DNA of 64,000 bases from Streptomyces sp. NBC_01463 (GCA_036227345.1 CP109468.1:1798001-1862000); one strand, 5' to 3'; positions 1 to 8,856 are shown, counted from the stretch's first letter. Notes: generated by a model from the sequence alone, not told the origin. Made by a program: numbers and translations.

Positions 1-39
1 GACATCGACACGGCGGAGGACCTGGCGCACCTTGAGTGA
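1..39 (+). CDS. C-terminal tail of a MobA-like nucleotidyltransferase (partial)
   Basis: Only the last 12 codons and a TGA stop lie in the window. The residues read DIDTAEDLAHLE. A tail of the form D-I-D-T-x-E-D-L is typical of MobA-like NTP transferases (molybdenum cofactor cytidylyl or guanylyl transferases), which often sit beside xanthine dehydrogenase genes. That would fit the purine theme of the window, but the assignment rests on 12 residues and is an inference. The 5' part lies to the left of the window. Confidence 0.45.
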   Translation, partial: DIDTAEDLAHLE

Positions 40-98
40 ACGCACTGGCACGCTGCGCCAGCAACCGCCCTTTTCTGTCGACCCGGAGAATCTCGACA

Positions 99-138
99 TC
101 AACAAACCATTGAACTTCCACCATGAGGAAACTACTAT
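99..138 (+). promoter_or_regulatory. aceB promoter with TCAACA-type operator over the -35
   Basis: TCAACAAACCATTGA at 99-113 is an imperfect inverted repeat. Its right part contains the -35 hexamer TTGAAC (110-115), followed after exactly 17 bp by TACTAT (133-138) as a -10. Transcription would start near 145, giving a leader of about 130 nt before aceB. The 15-bp box matches boxes at the uraD operon (16994-17008) and katA (28582-28596), both also on the -35, suggesting a common repressor. The aceB copy is the weakest, with two mismatches in the right arm. Confidence 0.6.
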
Positions 139-273
139 CCACTGGTCAGAAGCCCTCTGCACCTCAGACGGCGACCACGGCCGTATCCCGGAGCCATGGC
201 ACGCCGTGCCGTTCCAGGCGACCCGGCGGCCGTGAGACGCCGCCCGCACCGCCCGCTGAAGGAGTGACAGCTC

Positions 274-1893
274 ATGTCCGCACCAGCGCCGTCCTCGCTG
301 GCCATCGTCGATGCCGAGCCCCTGCCCCGGCAGGACGAGGTCCTCACCCCCGCGGCCCTCGCGTTCGTGGCCGAGCTGCACCGCCGGTTCACGCCCCGGC
401 GCGACGAGCTGCTCGCCCGGCGCGGTGAGCGCCGCGCCGAGATCGCCCGCACCTCCACGCTGGACTTCCTGCCGGAGACCGCCGCGATCCGCGCGGACGA
501 CTCCTGGAAGGTCGCACCGGCGCCGGCGGCGCTGAACGACCGCCGGGTGGAGATCACCGGTCCGACCGACCGCAAGATGACCATCAACGCCCTGAACTCG
601 GGCGCGAAGGTCTGGCTCGCCGACTTCGAGGACGCGTCCGCCCCCACGTGGGAGAACGTCGTCCTCGGCCAGCTCAACCTCATCGACGCGTACAACCGCG
701 CCATCGACTTCACCGACCCGAAGTCCGGCAAGTCGTACGCCCTGAAGCCCGCCGACGAGCTCGCCACCGTCGTCACCCGCCCCCGCGGCTGGCACCTGGA
801 CGAGCGTCACCTCACGCTCGACGGCACCCCGGTGCCCGGCGCGCTGGTCGACTTCGGCCTCTACTTCTTCCACAACGCCCAGCGCCTGATCGACCTCGGC
901 AAGGGCCCGTACTTCTACCTGCCGAAGACGGAGTCGCACCTGGAGGCACGCCTCTGGAACGACATCTTCGTCTTCGCCCAGGACTACAACGACATCCCGC
1001 AGGGCACCGTCCGCGCCACGGTCCTGATCGAGACGATCACCGCCGCGTACGAGATGGAGGAGATCCTCTACGAGCTCCGCGACCACGCCTCCGGGCTGAA
1101 CGCGGGCCGCTGGGACTACCTCTTCTCCATCGTCAAGAACTTCCGTGACGGCGGCTCCAAGTTCGTCCTGCCGGACCGCAACGCGGTGACGATGACCGCG
1201 CCGTTCATGCGGGCGTACACCGAACTCCTCGTCCGCACCTGCCACAAGCGCGGCGCCCACGCGATCGGCGGCATGGCGGCCTTCATCCCCTCGCGCCGCG
1301 ACGCCGAGGTCAACAAGGTCGCCTTCGAGAAGGTCAAGGCCGACAAGGACCGCGAGGCCGGCGACGGCTTCGACGGCTCCTGGGTCGCCCACCCCGACCT
1401 GGTCCCGATCGCCATGGCCTCCTTCGACGCGGTCCTCGGCGAGAAGCCGAACCAGAAGGAGCGCCTGCGCGAGGACGTCTCGGTGGCGGCCGGCGACCTG
1501 ATCGCCATCGACACCCTGCACGCCAAGCCCACGTACGACGGTCTGCGCAACGCCGTCGCGGTCGGCATCCGCTACATCGAGGCGTGGCTGCGCGGCATGG
1601 GCGCGGTCGCCATCTTCAACCTGATGGAGGACGCGGCCACCGCCGAGATCTCGCGCTCGCAGATCTGGCAGTGGATCAACGCGGACGTCGTCTTCGAGAA
1701 CGGCGAGCACGCCACGGCGGATCTCGCCCGCAAGGTCGCGGCCGAGGAACTGGCCGCGATCCGCACCGAGATCGGCGACGAGGCCTTCGCGGCCGGCAAG
1801 TGGCAGCAGGCCCACGACCTCCTGCTCCAGGTCTCCCTGGACCAGGACTACGCGGACTTCCTGACGCTGCCCGCGTACGAGCAGCTGCGCTGA
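274..1893 (+). CDS. aceB: Malate synthase A
   Basis: Condenses glyoxylate with acetyl-CoA to malate in the cytoplasm, the anaplerotic exit for glyoxylate. The 539-residue protein has the usual length of malate synthase A. Visible family motifs are GAKVWLADFEDASAPTW near residue 110, RWDYLFSI near 290, and LMEDAATAEISRSQIWQW near 450, where the Asp of MED is the expected catalytic base. The ATG is preceded by GAAGGAG at good spacing. No isocitrate lyase is in the window. The gene's promoter box resembles that of the urate operon and katA, so here it probably consumes glyoxylate from purine (ureide) breakdown as well as from acetate. It converges on the chitinase gene and shares a strong hairpin terminator with it. 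Confidence 0.97.
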   Translation: MSAPAPSSLAIVDAEPLPRQDEVLTPAALAFVAELHRRFTPRRDELLARRGERRAEIARTSTLDFLPETAAIRADDSWKVAPAPAALNDRRVEITGPTDRKMTINALNSGAKVWLADFEDASAPTWENVVLGQLNLIDAYNRAIDFTDPKSGKSYALKPADELATVVTRPRGWHLDERHLTLDGTPVPGALVDFGLYFFHNAQRLIDLGKGPYFYLPKTESHLEARLWNDIFVFAQDYNDIPQGTVRATVLIETITAAYEMEEILYELRDHASGLNAGRWDYLFSIVKNFRDGGSKFVLPDRNAVTMTAPFMRAYTELLVRTCHKRGAHAIGGMAAFIPSRRDAEVNKVAFEKVKADKDREAGDGFDGSWVAHPDLVPIAMASFDAVLGEKPNQKERLREDVSVAAGDLIAIDTLHAKPTYDGLRNAVAVGIRYIEAWLRGMGAVAIFNLMEDAATAEISRSQIWQWINADVVFENGEHATADLARKVAAEELAAIRTEIGDEAFAAGKWQQAHDLLLQVSLDQDYADFLTLPAYEQLR

Positions 1894-1906
1894 CGCGACT
1901 CGCGTG

Positions 1907-1948
1907 CGCCTCCGCCCCCGGTACCGCACAGCACCGGGGGCGGAGGCG
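1907..1948. terminator. Bidirectional hairpin terminator between aceB and the chitinase gene
   Basis: A perfect 16-bp stem pairs 1907-1922 with 1933-1948 around a 10-nt loop, in the 64-bp gap between two convergent genes. No strong T run follows, which is usual for GC-rich actinobacteria. Confidence 0.8.
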
Positions 1949-1957
1949 TGTCCGCGG

Positions 1958-4246
1958 CTACTTCAGCCCGGAGTCGAGCGCGCCCATCAGCGTCCCCTGC
2001 GGGGTGTCACCCGACATCTCCCAGACCATGACGCCCAGCAGGCCCTTGTCCTTCACGTACGCGGTCTTCTTCCCGATGGACCAGGTGTCGTCGAAGGACC
2101 ACCACTGGTTGCCGGTGTATCCGTAAGTCGATACGGACTGTTCGTCGTGACGGACCGCCATCGTGGGGTACGCGCCGATGAGGTTGGAGTACCCCCGGGT
2201 GCCGGCCTCCTCGGCGAACTGGCCGGGGGCCGCGCCGCCCGCCGGCTGCCATTCGCCCGCCGCGCCGCCTTCGGTGACGTTCTGCCAGCCGCGGCCGTAG
2301 AACGGGATGCCGAGGGTCAGTTTCCGGGGCTCGACGCCCGCGTCCGTGTACGCCTTGATGGCGGCGTCCGCGCTGAAGTGGAAGCCGTACGGGTCCTGGG
2401 CGTCCGAGTAGAGGTTGGCCTGGTGGCCGGTGCGGTTCGGTTCCCAGGAGTTGTCGCTGCCGGAGCCGTGGAAGTCGTAGCCCTGGACGTTGGCGACGTC
2501 CAGCGAGTCGAAGACCTTGGACAGGTCCCAGCCCTCACCGATCTTCTGCGGGTCGGCGGGAGTGAAGGCGGTCAGCAGGCGGTGGCCGCCGCCGAGGGCG
2601 TCCAGCTGCTTGCGGAACTCGGCGAGCAGCAGGGTGAGGTTGCCCTTGTCGTCGGGTGAGTAGTGGTTGCCGGGGTGTCCGGTGCCGGTGCCGGGCCACT
2701 CCCAGTCGATGTCGAAGCCGTCGAAGATGCCGGCCGCGGTGCCGGGGCCGCCCGCGCCGCCGTACGCGGGCAGATTGCCCTTGATGTACATGTCGATGCA
2801 GGAGGAGACGAACTTCTTGCGCGCGGCGTCGGTGGCGGCGACGTCGGAGAAGTACTTCGAGTACGTCCAGCCGCCGAGCGAGACCACGATCTTGAGGTCC
2901 GGGTGGAGCTGCTTCAGCTTCTTCAACTGGTTGAAGTTTCCGCGCAGTTTGCCCCAGCCGTCGTCCGCGACGCCGTCCACGGACTGGGCGGCGCTGAACG
3001 GGCGGGCGTAGTCGGCGTCCGCGTCGCCCGCACCGGTGCCCTGCTCGGGGTCCTGCGGGTCGGCGGTGGTGCCCTTGGTGACGCCGTTCAGGCAGGTGAG
3101 GTTGGCGGGATCGACGTTGGCGAAGGCGTAGTTGACGATGTCGAGCTTGCCGGCGGCGCCGGAGTCGTGGAGGTTCTTGACGAAGTACTGGCGGCCGTAG
3201 ATCCCCCACTGGACGAAGTAGCCGACCTTCGCGTAGTTGCCCGCGCCGACGATGTCGTCGGTCTTCACGGTGAGGGTGCTGCTCGCCGGCGAGGCGTTGT
3301 CGGCCGCGTCACGCGCCCTGACGGTGAAGGTGTACGAGGTCGAGGGGGACAGGCCGCCGATGGTGGCGGTGGTCGTGGTGCCGGAGACCGTCGTGGCGAG
3401 GGCGGAGCCGCGGTGGATGTCGTACGCGGCGACCCGCTGGTTGTCCGTCGCGGCGGTCCAGGACAGCGTGACGGACGAGGAGTCGGTCGCGGTGGCGTGC
3501 AGGGCGCCGGGGGCCGTCGGCGGGGAGGTGTCGGTGGCCGGGTCGACCGTGGTGACGGTCAGGGGGGCGCTCTCGGCGGAGGTGTTGCCGCGGGTGTCCT
3601 TGGCCCGGACGGTGAAGGCGTAGGCGGTGGCGGGGGTGAGACCGGTGACGGTGGCGGAGGTCGCCGCGGTCGCCGAGCCGACCACCTTGCCGCCCGCCAG
3701 GATGTCGTACGAGGCCACCGGGAAGTCCCCCGCGGCGGCGGCCGTCCACGACAGCGAGGCGGTGCGGGCGGTCACATCGGTCCGCTTGAGCCCGCCGGGT
3801 GCGCCGGGCGGGGCGTCGGCGGAGCCGTCGCACTTGTCGCCGTTGATCCGGCAGCCGGTCGGTGCGGTGATCGGGCCGGTGGCGACGAACCAGTAGCTGT
3901 ACGGCTCGGTGGTGCTGTGCGCGGCGACCGTACCGTTGTAGTGGGCGTTGACCGCGGTGATGTGGCTGCCCCGGGCGGTGACGGTGCCGTTGTACGAGGA
4001 GCTGAGCGCGACCCCGGCCGGCAGGTCGAACTCGAGGCTCCAGCCGGTGACGGCCGTGTCGGTGTCGTTGCGCAGGACGTAGGTGCCCTTCCACCACGGG
4101 CCGTTGTCGGCCGAGGTGAAGGTCGCCGTCAGCTTGCCCGCGGCGTGCGCGGGGGCCGTCTGCAGGGACAGCAGGGCGAGAAGGAGCGCGAGAACGGCGA
4201 GGAGGGCGGTCGCCGTTCTCCGTCTGAGGGGCGTGTGCTCGAACAT
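1958..4246 (-). CDS. Secreted GH18 chitinase (CBM2-Fn3-Fn3-GH18)
   Basis: Endo-acting chitinase secreted to attack chitin. The 762-residue protein has a Sec signal peptide (basic start, hydrophobic stretch 13-30, cleavage after AHA near 35), an N-terminal CBM2-type carbohydrate module (about 36-138), two fibronectin III domains (about 149-234 and 244-330) and a C-terminal GH18 barrel (about 335-760). The catalytic motif FDGFDIDWE is present, with Glu516 as the acid and Asp512/Asp514 in place. SLGGW near 457 is the second GH18 signature. The ATG has AAGGGAGA upstream. The promoter carries two DasR-type elements, so induction by chitin-derived aminosugars is expected. The Fn3 lipoprotein upstream carries a similar site. 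Confidence 0.96.
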   Translation of the reverse strand: MFEHTPLRRRTATALLAVLALLLALLSLQTAPAHAAGKLTATFTSADNGPWWKGTYVLRNDTDTAVTGWSLEFDLPAGVALSSSYNGTVTARGSHITAVNAHYNGTVAAHSTTEPYSYWFVATGPITAPTGCRINGDKCDGSADAPPGAPGGLKRTDVTARTASLSWTAAAAGDFPVASYDILAGGKVVGSATAATSATVTGLTPATAYAFTVRAKDTRGNTSAESAPLTVTTVDPATDTSPPTAPGALHATATDSSSVTLSWTAATDNQRVAAYDIHRGSALATTVSGTTTTATIGGLSPSTSYTFTVRARDAADNASPASSTLTVKTDDIVGAGNYAKVGYFVQWGIYGRQYFVKNLHDSGAAGKLDIVNYAFANVDPANLTCLNGVTKGTTADPQDPEQGTGAGDADADYARPFSAAQSVDGVADDGWGKLRGNFNQLKKLKQLHPDLKIVVSLGGWTYSKYFSDVAATDAARKKFVSSCIDMYIKGNLPAYGGAGGPGTAAGIFDGFDIDWEWPGTGTGHPGNHYSPDDKGNLTLLLAEFRKQLDALGGGHRLLTAFTPADPQKIGEGWDLSKVFDSLDVANVQGYDFHGSGSDNSWEPNRTGHQANLYSDAQDPYGFHFSADAAIKAYTDAGVEPRKLTLGIPFYGRGWQNVTEGGAAGEWQPAGGAAPGQFAEEAGTRGYSNLIGAYPTMAVRHDEQSVSTYGYTGNQWWSFDDTWSIGKKTAYVKDKGLLGVMVWEMSGDTPQGTLMGALDSGLK

Positions 4247-4323
4247 GGTTCTCCCTTGCGGCTGGGACCGGTGAGGCGGTCCTCGGGGGGAGCGGGTTCA
4301 TGTCGTTCCATGGAGCACAGGGG

Positions 4324-4367
4324 AAGCTAATTGGTCTGGACCAAGTCGTCAATAGGTACAGACCACT
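4324..4367 (-). promoter_or_regulatory. Chitinase promoter with two DasR-type (dre-like) elements
   Basis: Reading the minus strand, AGTGGTCTGTACCTA (4367-4353) comes first, then TTGACG (4352-4347) as -35, then TTGGTCCAGACCAA (4344-4331) inside the 17-bp spacer, then TAGCTT (4329-4324) as -10. The paired elements around and inside the core promoter match the known layout of Streptomyces chitinase promoters with direct repeats bound by DasR (consensus near ACTGGTCTAGACCACT). The spacer element is a near-perfect palindrome. Confidence 0.85.
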
Positions 4368-4420
4368 TGAGGCCGTCGGGGCTCCCCGCCCGCATCACGA
4401 GGAGCCCCGGAGCTCACCGC

Positions 4421-5398
4421 TCAGCCGCCGAGCACGACGGTGCGCGCCGCCGAGAAGTCGCCCCACTTCCCGTCCGGGAGCTTGGCGCGGATCTTCATCG
4501 AGTAGCGGGTGCCGCGCGGGTCGGTGACCGTCAGCCGGTAGCTCGCCCGGCCCGCGGGCGGCTCGCCGCCCCAGACGATCGTGGTGGTCAGCCGGCCGTC
4601 GAGGTAGAGCTGGTACGCGGGGATCTCGCCGCCGGTCTCCGGCTGCTTCCAGTCCAGGTCCACGGCGTACTCCCGGCCCTGGGCGGTGCTCGTGACCCGC
4701 AGGTCGGTGGGGGCGGTACTCGCGGGCGCGCCGGGGGCGGTCGCGGTGGTGAGGTCGAAGGTGTTGCTGTCGGCCGACGAGGTGTCGGCCGCGTCGCGGG
4801 CGCGGACGGTGAAGGTGTAGACGGTGCCGGGCCGCAGCCCCGTCAGCCGGGCCGTGGTCCGCGTACCGGGCACGCTGTGGATGCGGGAGCCCTCCTGGTA
4901 GATGTCGTACGAGGTGACACCGATGTCGTCCGTGGAGCCGCCCCAGGACAGCGTCGCGGCCCGGCCGCCGTCGGCCTTGCCGCGCAGTTTCACCGGCCGG
5001 GTCGGGGCCTCGTGATCGGCCGGGGTCGGCGCCGGGGTGGTCACGGCCGCGGCGGCGCTCGGCGTGGAGAGATTCCCGGCGGCGTCCCGGGCGCGGACGG
5101 TGAAGGTGTACGCGGTCGAGGCGGCCAGCCCGTCGACGTCGATCATCACCTTGGCCGCGGGCACGGACTTCACCTTCCTGCCCTGGCGGTAGACCTCGTA
5201 CCCGGTGACGGCCTTGTCGTCGGTGGCCGGTTCCCACATGACGTGCGCGGAGGTGGCACTGCTCGCCTGGGCGGTCACTCCGTGCGGCGCGGTCGGTTTC
5301 CTGGTGTCCGCCTCGGCTTCGGAGCCGCAGGCGGTGAGCGTGGCGAGGAGCAGGGCGGCGGAGCAGGCCAACGCGGCGGTTGCGTGGGGGCGTTGCAC
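4421..5398 (-). CDS. Lipoprotein made of three fibronectin III domains
   Basis: Predicted surface lipoprotein of 325 residues. The start has a lipoprotein signal peptide ending in lipobox LTAC, followed by three Fn3 domains, each with the Y-x-F-x-V-x-A-type core strand (the third is more divergent), and nothing else. No catalytic domain is visible. The GTG at 5398 has GGAAGG at about 7 nt and is preferred. An ATG at 5413 is the alternative but lacks a ribosome binding site. A dre-like palindrome lies just upstream, and the next gene downstream on the same strand is the chitinase, whose own Fn3 domains are similar. A role in substrate or enzyme docking at the cell surface during chitin use is an inference. 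Confidence 0.88.
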   Translation of the reverse strand: MQRPHATAALACSAALLLATLTACGSEAEADTRKPTAPHGVTAQASSATSAHVMWEPATDDKAVTGYEVYRQGRKVKSVPAAKVMIDVDGLAASTAYTFTVRARDAAGNLSTPSAAAAVTTPAPTPADHEAPTRPVKLRGKADGGRAATLSWGGSTDDIGVTSYDIYQEGSRIHSVPGTRTTARLTGLRPGTVYTFTVRARDAADTSSADSNTFDLTTATAPGAPASTAPTDLRVTSTAQGREYAVDLDWKQPETGGEIPAYQLYLDGRLTTTIVWGGEPPAGRASYRLTVTDPRGTRYSMKIRAKLPDGKWGDFSAARTVVLGG

Positions 5399-5423
5399 GG
5401 TGTTGCCTTCCATCCGACAGCAA

Positions 5424-5465
5424 TTGGTCCAGACCTGTATCGCATGGTGTGGGGGCCGCCGACAA
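5424..5465 (-). promoter_or_regulatory. Promoter with dre-like site for the Fn3 lipoprotein
   Basis: On the minus strand TTGTCG (5465-5460) and GATACA (5441-5436) are spaced 18 bp and form a plausible promoter. Immediately after, CAGGTCTGGACCAA (5437-5424) is a DasR-type palindrome at the likely transcription start, a position suited to repression. It is nearly the reverse complement of the spacer element in the chitinase promoter. Confidence 0.7.
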
Positions 5466-5542
5466 GGGGCCGGAGCCGAACCTTCCGCAATGTGCCGGTG
5501 TGCACCGGGGGTGCGCTGCGCCGCCTGACGTACCGTCGGCGG

Positions 5543-6604
5543 ATGCTGTGCATACGAGGCGTGGTGCTGCCGGAGCGCGAGGAGCGCTCGTTCTGGACCG
5601 ACGGAGAGGTGCTCCGGGCCGGGGCGCCGCCGGGCGGACGCCCGGGCCGGGGCGCCCGGACGGTCGTGGACGGTGGCTGGCTGCTGCCCGGCCTCGTCGA
5701 CGTGCACACGCATCCGGGGTCAACGGACCCCGGCACACCCTTCGACGAGAAGCTGCTGCGCGAACAGCTGGCCGAGCACCGGGACGCCGGGGTGCTCGCG
5801 GTACGCACCCCGGGGACCGCCGCGCGGATGCCCGCGTGGGTGGACGCTGATCCGGAGCTGCCGCGGGTCACGTCGGCGGGGCGCTGGCTCGCGACGCCCG
5901 GCAGGTTCTTCCCCGGCTTCGGCCGGGACGTCGGCGAGGACGAGCTCGTCCGGGCGGCGCTGGAGGAGGCGGCCGCCTCTTCGGGGTGGTGCAAGGTCAT
6001 CGGCGACTGGCGCGCGGACGAGCCGGCGGTACCGCTCGCCCTGCTGACCGCGGTGGTGGCCGCCGTGCACGGGGCGGGCGGCAAGGTGGCGGTGCACTGC
6101 CAGACGGCCGAGGGCACGCGCAACGCGGTGCTGGCGGGCGCCGACAGCCTGGAACACGGCATGCATCTGGATCCCGCGCTGCTGGACCGGATGGCCTCGC
6201 AGGGCACGGCGTTCGTGCCGACCCTGGGCATCTTCGGTGCGAAGGCCGACGCGATGCGTGCGCGGGAGCCCGGGCTGCGGCGCGATCTGTGGCTGGCCGG
6301 GTGGGACACCATGTTCGGCAACGTGCGGGCCGCCCACGAGGCGGGGGTCACGGTGCTGGCCGGCACCGACTCGTTCCCCTGCGGAACGGTCGCGGGCGAG
6401 GCCGCCTGGCTGGTGCGGGCGGGGCTGTCCGCCGAGGCCGCCCTGGGCGCGGCGTCCTGGACGGCGCGGGCCTGGCTGGGGCTGCCGGGTCTGGTCGACG
6501 GCGCCCCCGCCGACCTCGTCGCCTACGCCACCGATCCGACGGCCGATCCCGCGGCCCTCGGTCACCCGAGCCGGATCATTCTCCGGGGACGCGTGGTGCG
6601 CTGA
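5543..6604 (+). CDS. Amidohydrolase family protein
   Basis: Metal-dependent hydrolase of the amidohydrolase (TIM-barrel) superfamily, 353 residues, cytoplasmic. The metal-binding HTH of VDVHTHPGS is near residue 55, HCQ near 190, EHGMH near 210 and GTDSFP near 275. The overall order fits imidazolonepropionase- or dipeptidase-like amidohydrolases. The substrate cannot be read from the sequence. The ATG at 5543 has no ribosome binding site, and TACCGT ends 7 nt before it, suggesting a leaderless transcript. The TIGR03086 gene follows on the same strand with a 37-bp gap. Confidence 0.85.
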   Translation: MLCIRGVVLPEREERSFWTDGEVLRAGAPPGGRPGRGARTVVDGGWLLPGLVDVHTHPGSTDPGTPFDEKLLREQLAEHRDAGVLAVRTPGTAARMPAWVDADPELPRVTSAGRWLATPGRFFPGFGRDVGEDELVRAALEEAAASSGWCKVIGDWRADEPAVPLALLTAVVAAVHGAGGKVAVHCQTAEGTRNAVLAGADSLEHGMHLDPALLDRMASQGTAFVPTLGIFGAKADAMRAREPGLRRDLWLAGWDTMFGNVRAAHEAGVTVLAGTDSFPCGTVAGEAAWLVRAGLSAEAALGAASWTARAWLGLPGLVDGAPADLVAYATDPTADPAALGHPSRIILRGRVVR

Positions 6605-6641
6605 GCGATGATTCCGGGGCGCTCGGGCAGTCTGCACAGGT

Positions 6642-7247
6642 ATGGACACCCAGACGAACCCTGCGCCCCTCCTCGACCTCGGACCCGCGGCCCGGCGGAT
6701 CACCGGAATGCTCGACACCATCGACGACGGCCGGCTGGCCGGCCCGACCCCCTGTCCGGATGTGACCGTGGGCGCCCTGCTCGCCCACGTCGAAGGGCTG
6801 GCGGTGGCCTTCCGGGACGCCGCGGGCAAGAAGCTGGGGGCGACGACCGACACGGCGCCCTCCGTGGAGTCGGGGGTGCTCGCCGACGGCTGGCGCTCCA
6901 CGCTGCCCGTGGCGCTCGACGAGATGGTGGCCGCCTGGCGCTCCCCGGACGCCTGGGCCGGGATGACCAGGGCCGGCAGCGTGGACCTGCCGGGCGAGGT
7001 GGCGGGGATGGTCGCGCTCAACGAGCTGGTGCTGCACGGATGGGACCTGGCGCGGTCCACGGGGCAGCCGTACGGGGCCGAGGAGGCGCATCTGAGGAAC
7101 ACGCTGGCGCTGCTGGCCGACGCGGGCGACGAGCCGTCGCCCGACTCCCCGTTCGGCCCGCCGGTCCCCGTCCCGGACGACGCGCCGCTGCTGGACCGGG
7201 CGGTCGCACGCAGCGGCCGGCGCCCGGACTGGCGGCCGTCGAGCTGA
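6642..7247 (+). CDS. TIGR03086 family metal-binding protein (DinB/MDMPI fold)
   Basis: A 201-residue cytoplasmic four-helix-bundle protein of the actinobacterial TIGR03086 family, related to mycothiol-dependent maleylpyruvate isomerase N-terminal domains. Typical features are TPCPDVTVGALLAHVEGL near residues 34-51 and the ELVLHGWDLARSTGQ motif near 125-140. The pathway of this family member is unknown. The start lacks a clear ribosome binding site and may be leaderless. The short gap to the amidohydrolase suggests possible co-transcription. Confidence 0.88.
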   Translation: MDTQTNPAPLLDLGPAARRITGMLDTIDDGRLAGPTPCPDVTVGALLAHVEGLAVAFRDAAGKKLGATTDTAPSVESGVLADGWRSTLPVALDEMVAAWRSPDAWAGMTRAGSVDLPGEVAGMVALNELVLHGWDLARSTGQPYGAEEAHLRNTLALLADAGDEPSPDSPFGPPVPVPDDAPLLDRAVARSGRRPDWRPSS

Positions 7248-7266
7248 GCCGCCGCACCACCGCCCG

Positions 7267-7950
7267 TCAGCTGGTGAAGAACTCCGTGATCTGCTGGGCG
7301 ACCTGGTCGGCGTGCACCTCGTGGAGCCGGTGGCCGCCGCCGATCGTGAGGAGGTGGCAGTCCGGGATCAGGGAGGCCATGTCCTGGAGCCGGGCCTGCG
7401 GCATGGTGCTCGCCGGGCCGCCGGCCAGGATCAGCGTCGGGGCGACGATCTCGCCGAGGCCCTCCTCCCACGCCGGGTCGGGGTCGGCGAGCTGGGTGCG
7501 TACGGCCGCGATCACGGCCTCGTCGTAGTCGACCGGCCCTTCGGGGCCGGCCACCGGGCCAGCGGCGCCGGGGAACGGCGGCGGGGTCTCCACCAGCACC
7601 AGCCGCTCCACCCGGTCCGCGTGCTCCTGGGCGAGGAGGTGGGCGACGACGCCGCCCAGGTCGTGGCCCACCAGGCCGACCCGGTCGAGCTCGCACTCGT
7701 CGAGGAAGCCGAGGACGTCGTCCCGCATCGCCTCGAAGTCGTACGCGTCGGGCCAGTCGCTCTCGCCGTGCCCCCGCAGGTCCAGGGCGTACACCCGCCA
7801 TTCCTGACCGAGCAGACTCCCGGCCGCCTCCCAGCTCGCGGCGGACCCGCCGAGGCCGTGCAGCAGCACGACGGGCGAGCCGAACGGGTCGCCCCAGGTC
7901 CGGTACGCCAGTCGTACGTCGCCGACATCCACAACAGACTGATCATCCAT
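7267..7950 (-). CDS. Alpha/beta hydrolase
   Basis: A 227-residue cytoplasmic hydrolase. VVLLHGLGGSAASWE near residue 25 forms the oxyanion region and GLVGHDLGG near 90 is the nucleophile-elbow position. The usual G-x-S-x-G reads GHDLG, so the nucleophile would be Asp, as in haloalkane dehalogenases and epoxide hydrolases. GGGHRLHE near 205 supplies the catalytic His. That points to an epoxide-hydrolase or dehalogenase-like enzyme rather than an esterase; the substrate is unknown. It converges on the TIGR03086 gene with a 19-bp gap and diverges from the first chitosanase. Confidence 0.87.
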   Translation of the reverse strand: MDDQSVVDVGDVRLAYRTWGDPFGSPVVLLHGLGGSAASWEAAGSLLGQEWRVYALDLRGHGESDWPDAYDFEAMRDDVLGFLDECELDRVGLVGHDLGGVVAHLLAQEHADRVERLVLVETPPPFPGAAGPVAGPEGPVDYDEAVIAAVRTQLADPDPAWEEGLGEIVAPTLILAGGPASTMPQARLQDMASLIPDCHLLTIGGGHRLHEVHADQVAQQITEFFTS

Positions 7951-8010
7951 ACCCCTGACGCTACAGCCGAATGAGCGAAGATCACTCCCACGGCCTGGCA
8001 GGGTGGAGAG

Positions 8011-8856
8011 GTGAAGCTCACCCCGCGTTCCCTGGTCACCTCCCTCACCGCTCTCGTCCTGGCCGTCGCCGTGCTGTCCGGGTGCGCGGGGGCCGACGGC
8101 TCCTCCTCCGGCAAGGGTTCCTCCGGGCCCGGGCTGGACGCCCCGGCGAAGAAGGACATCGCCATGCAGCTGGTCTCCAGCGCCGAGAACTCCTCGCTGG
8201 ACTGGAAGGCGCAGTACGCGTACATCCAGGACATCGGCGACGGCCGCGGCTACACCGCGGGCATCATCGGCTTCTGCTCCGGCACCGGCGACATGCTGAG
8301 CGTGGTCGAGCGGTACACGAAGGCCCGGCCCGGAAATCCCCTGGAACGGTTCCTGCCGGCGCTGCGCGCGGTGAAGGGGACCGACGCGCACACGGGACTC
8401 GGCCGCCCGTTCACCGGGGCCTGGGTGAAGGCGGCGGGCGACAGCGCGTTCCGCTCGGCGCAGGACGCCGAGCGGGACCGGTCCTACTTCGACCCTGCGG
8501 TCGGGCAGGGGAAGGAGGACGGGCTGGGCGCGCTGGGCCAGTTCATCTACTACGACGCGTACGTGATGCACGGGGCCGGCGACACGGACGGCAACGTCGG
8601 CTTCCGTACGATGCGCCGCCGGGCCCTGGCCGAGGCCCGGCCCCCGGCGGAGGGCGGCGACGAGGCGGAGTACCTCGACGCGTTCCTCGACGCCCGGGTC
8701 GCGGCGATCCGCGAGGAGCCCTCGCACCGGGACACCAGCCGGGTCGAGACCGCCCAGCGGGTGTTCGTGCGCGAGGGGAACTTCGGCCTGGACACTCCAC
8801 TGCGGTGGAAGGTGTACGGCGACAGTTATCTGATCAAGGGTTCCGGGGGTTCGTAA
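8011..8856 (+). CDS. GH46 chitosanase, predicted lipoprotein
   Basis: Endo-chitosanase hydrolysing deacetylated chitin. The 281-residue protein starts with a lipoprotein signal (lipobox LSGC, Cys25), a Ser/Gly-rich linker, then a GH46 domain from about residue 43. The GH46 catalytic Glu (Glu59 in SSAENSS) and Asp (Asp77 in DIGDGRGYT) are present. It is a close paralogue of the chitosanase at 9529 but is predicted to stay membrane-anchored and lacks the palindromic operator seen before the other copy. GTG start with GGAG close upstream. An anchored copy might make cell-bound oligomers or protect against chitosan; that is an inference. Confidence 0.93.
   Translation: MKLTPRSLVTSLTALVLAVAVLSGCAGADGSSSGKGSSGPGLDAPAKKDIAMQLVSSAENSSLDWKAQYAYIQDIGDGRGYTAGIIGFCSGTGDMLSVVERYTKARPGNPLERFLPALRAVKGTDAHTGLGRPFTGAWVKAAGDSAFRSAQDAERDRSYFDPAVGQGKEDGLGALGQFIYYDAYVMHGAGDTDGNVGFRTMRRRALAEARPPAEGGDEAEYLDAFLDARVAAIREEPSHRDTSRVETAQRVFVREGNFGLDTPLRWKVYGDSYLIKGSGGS

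Noticed and set aside
4331..5542. N-terminal extension of the amidohydrolase back to 4331
   Set aside because: The extension runs antisense over the Fn3 lipoprotein. The protein family starts at MLCIRGVVL (5543).
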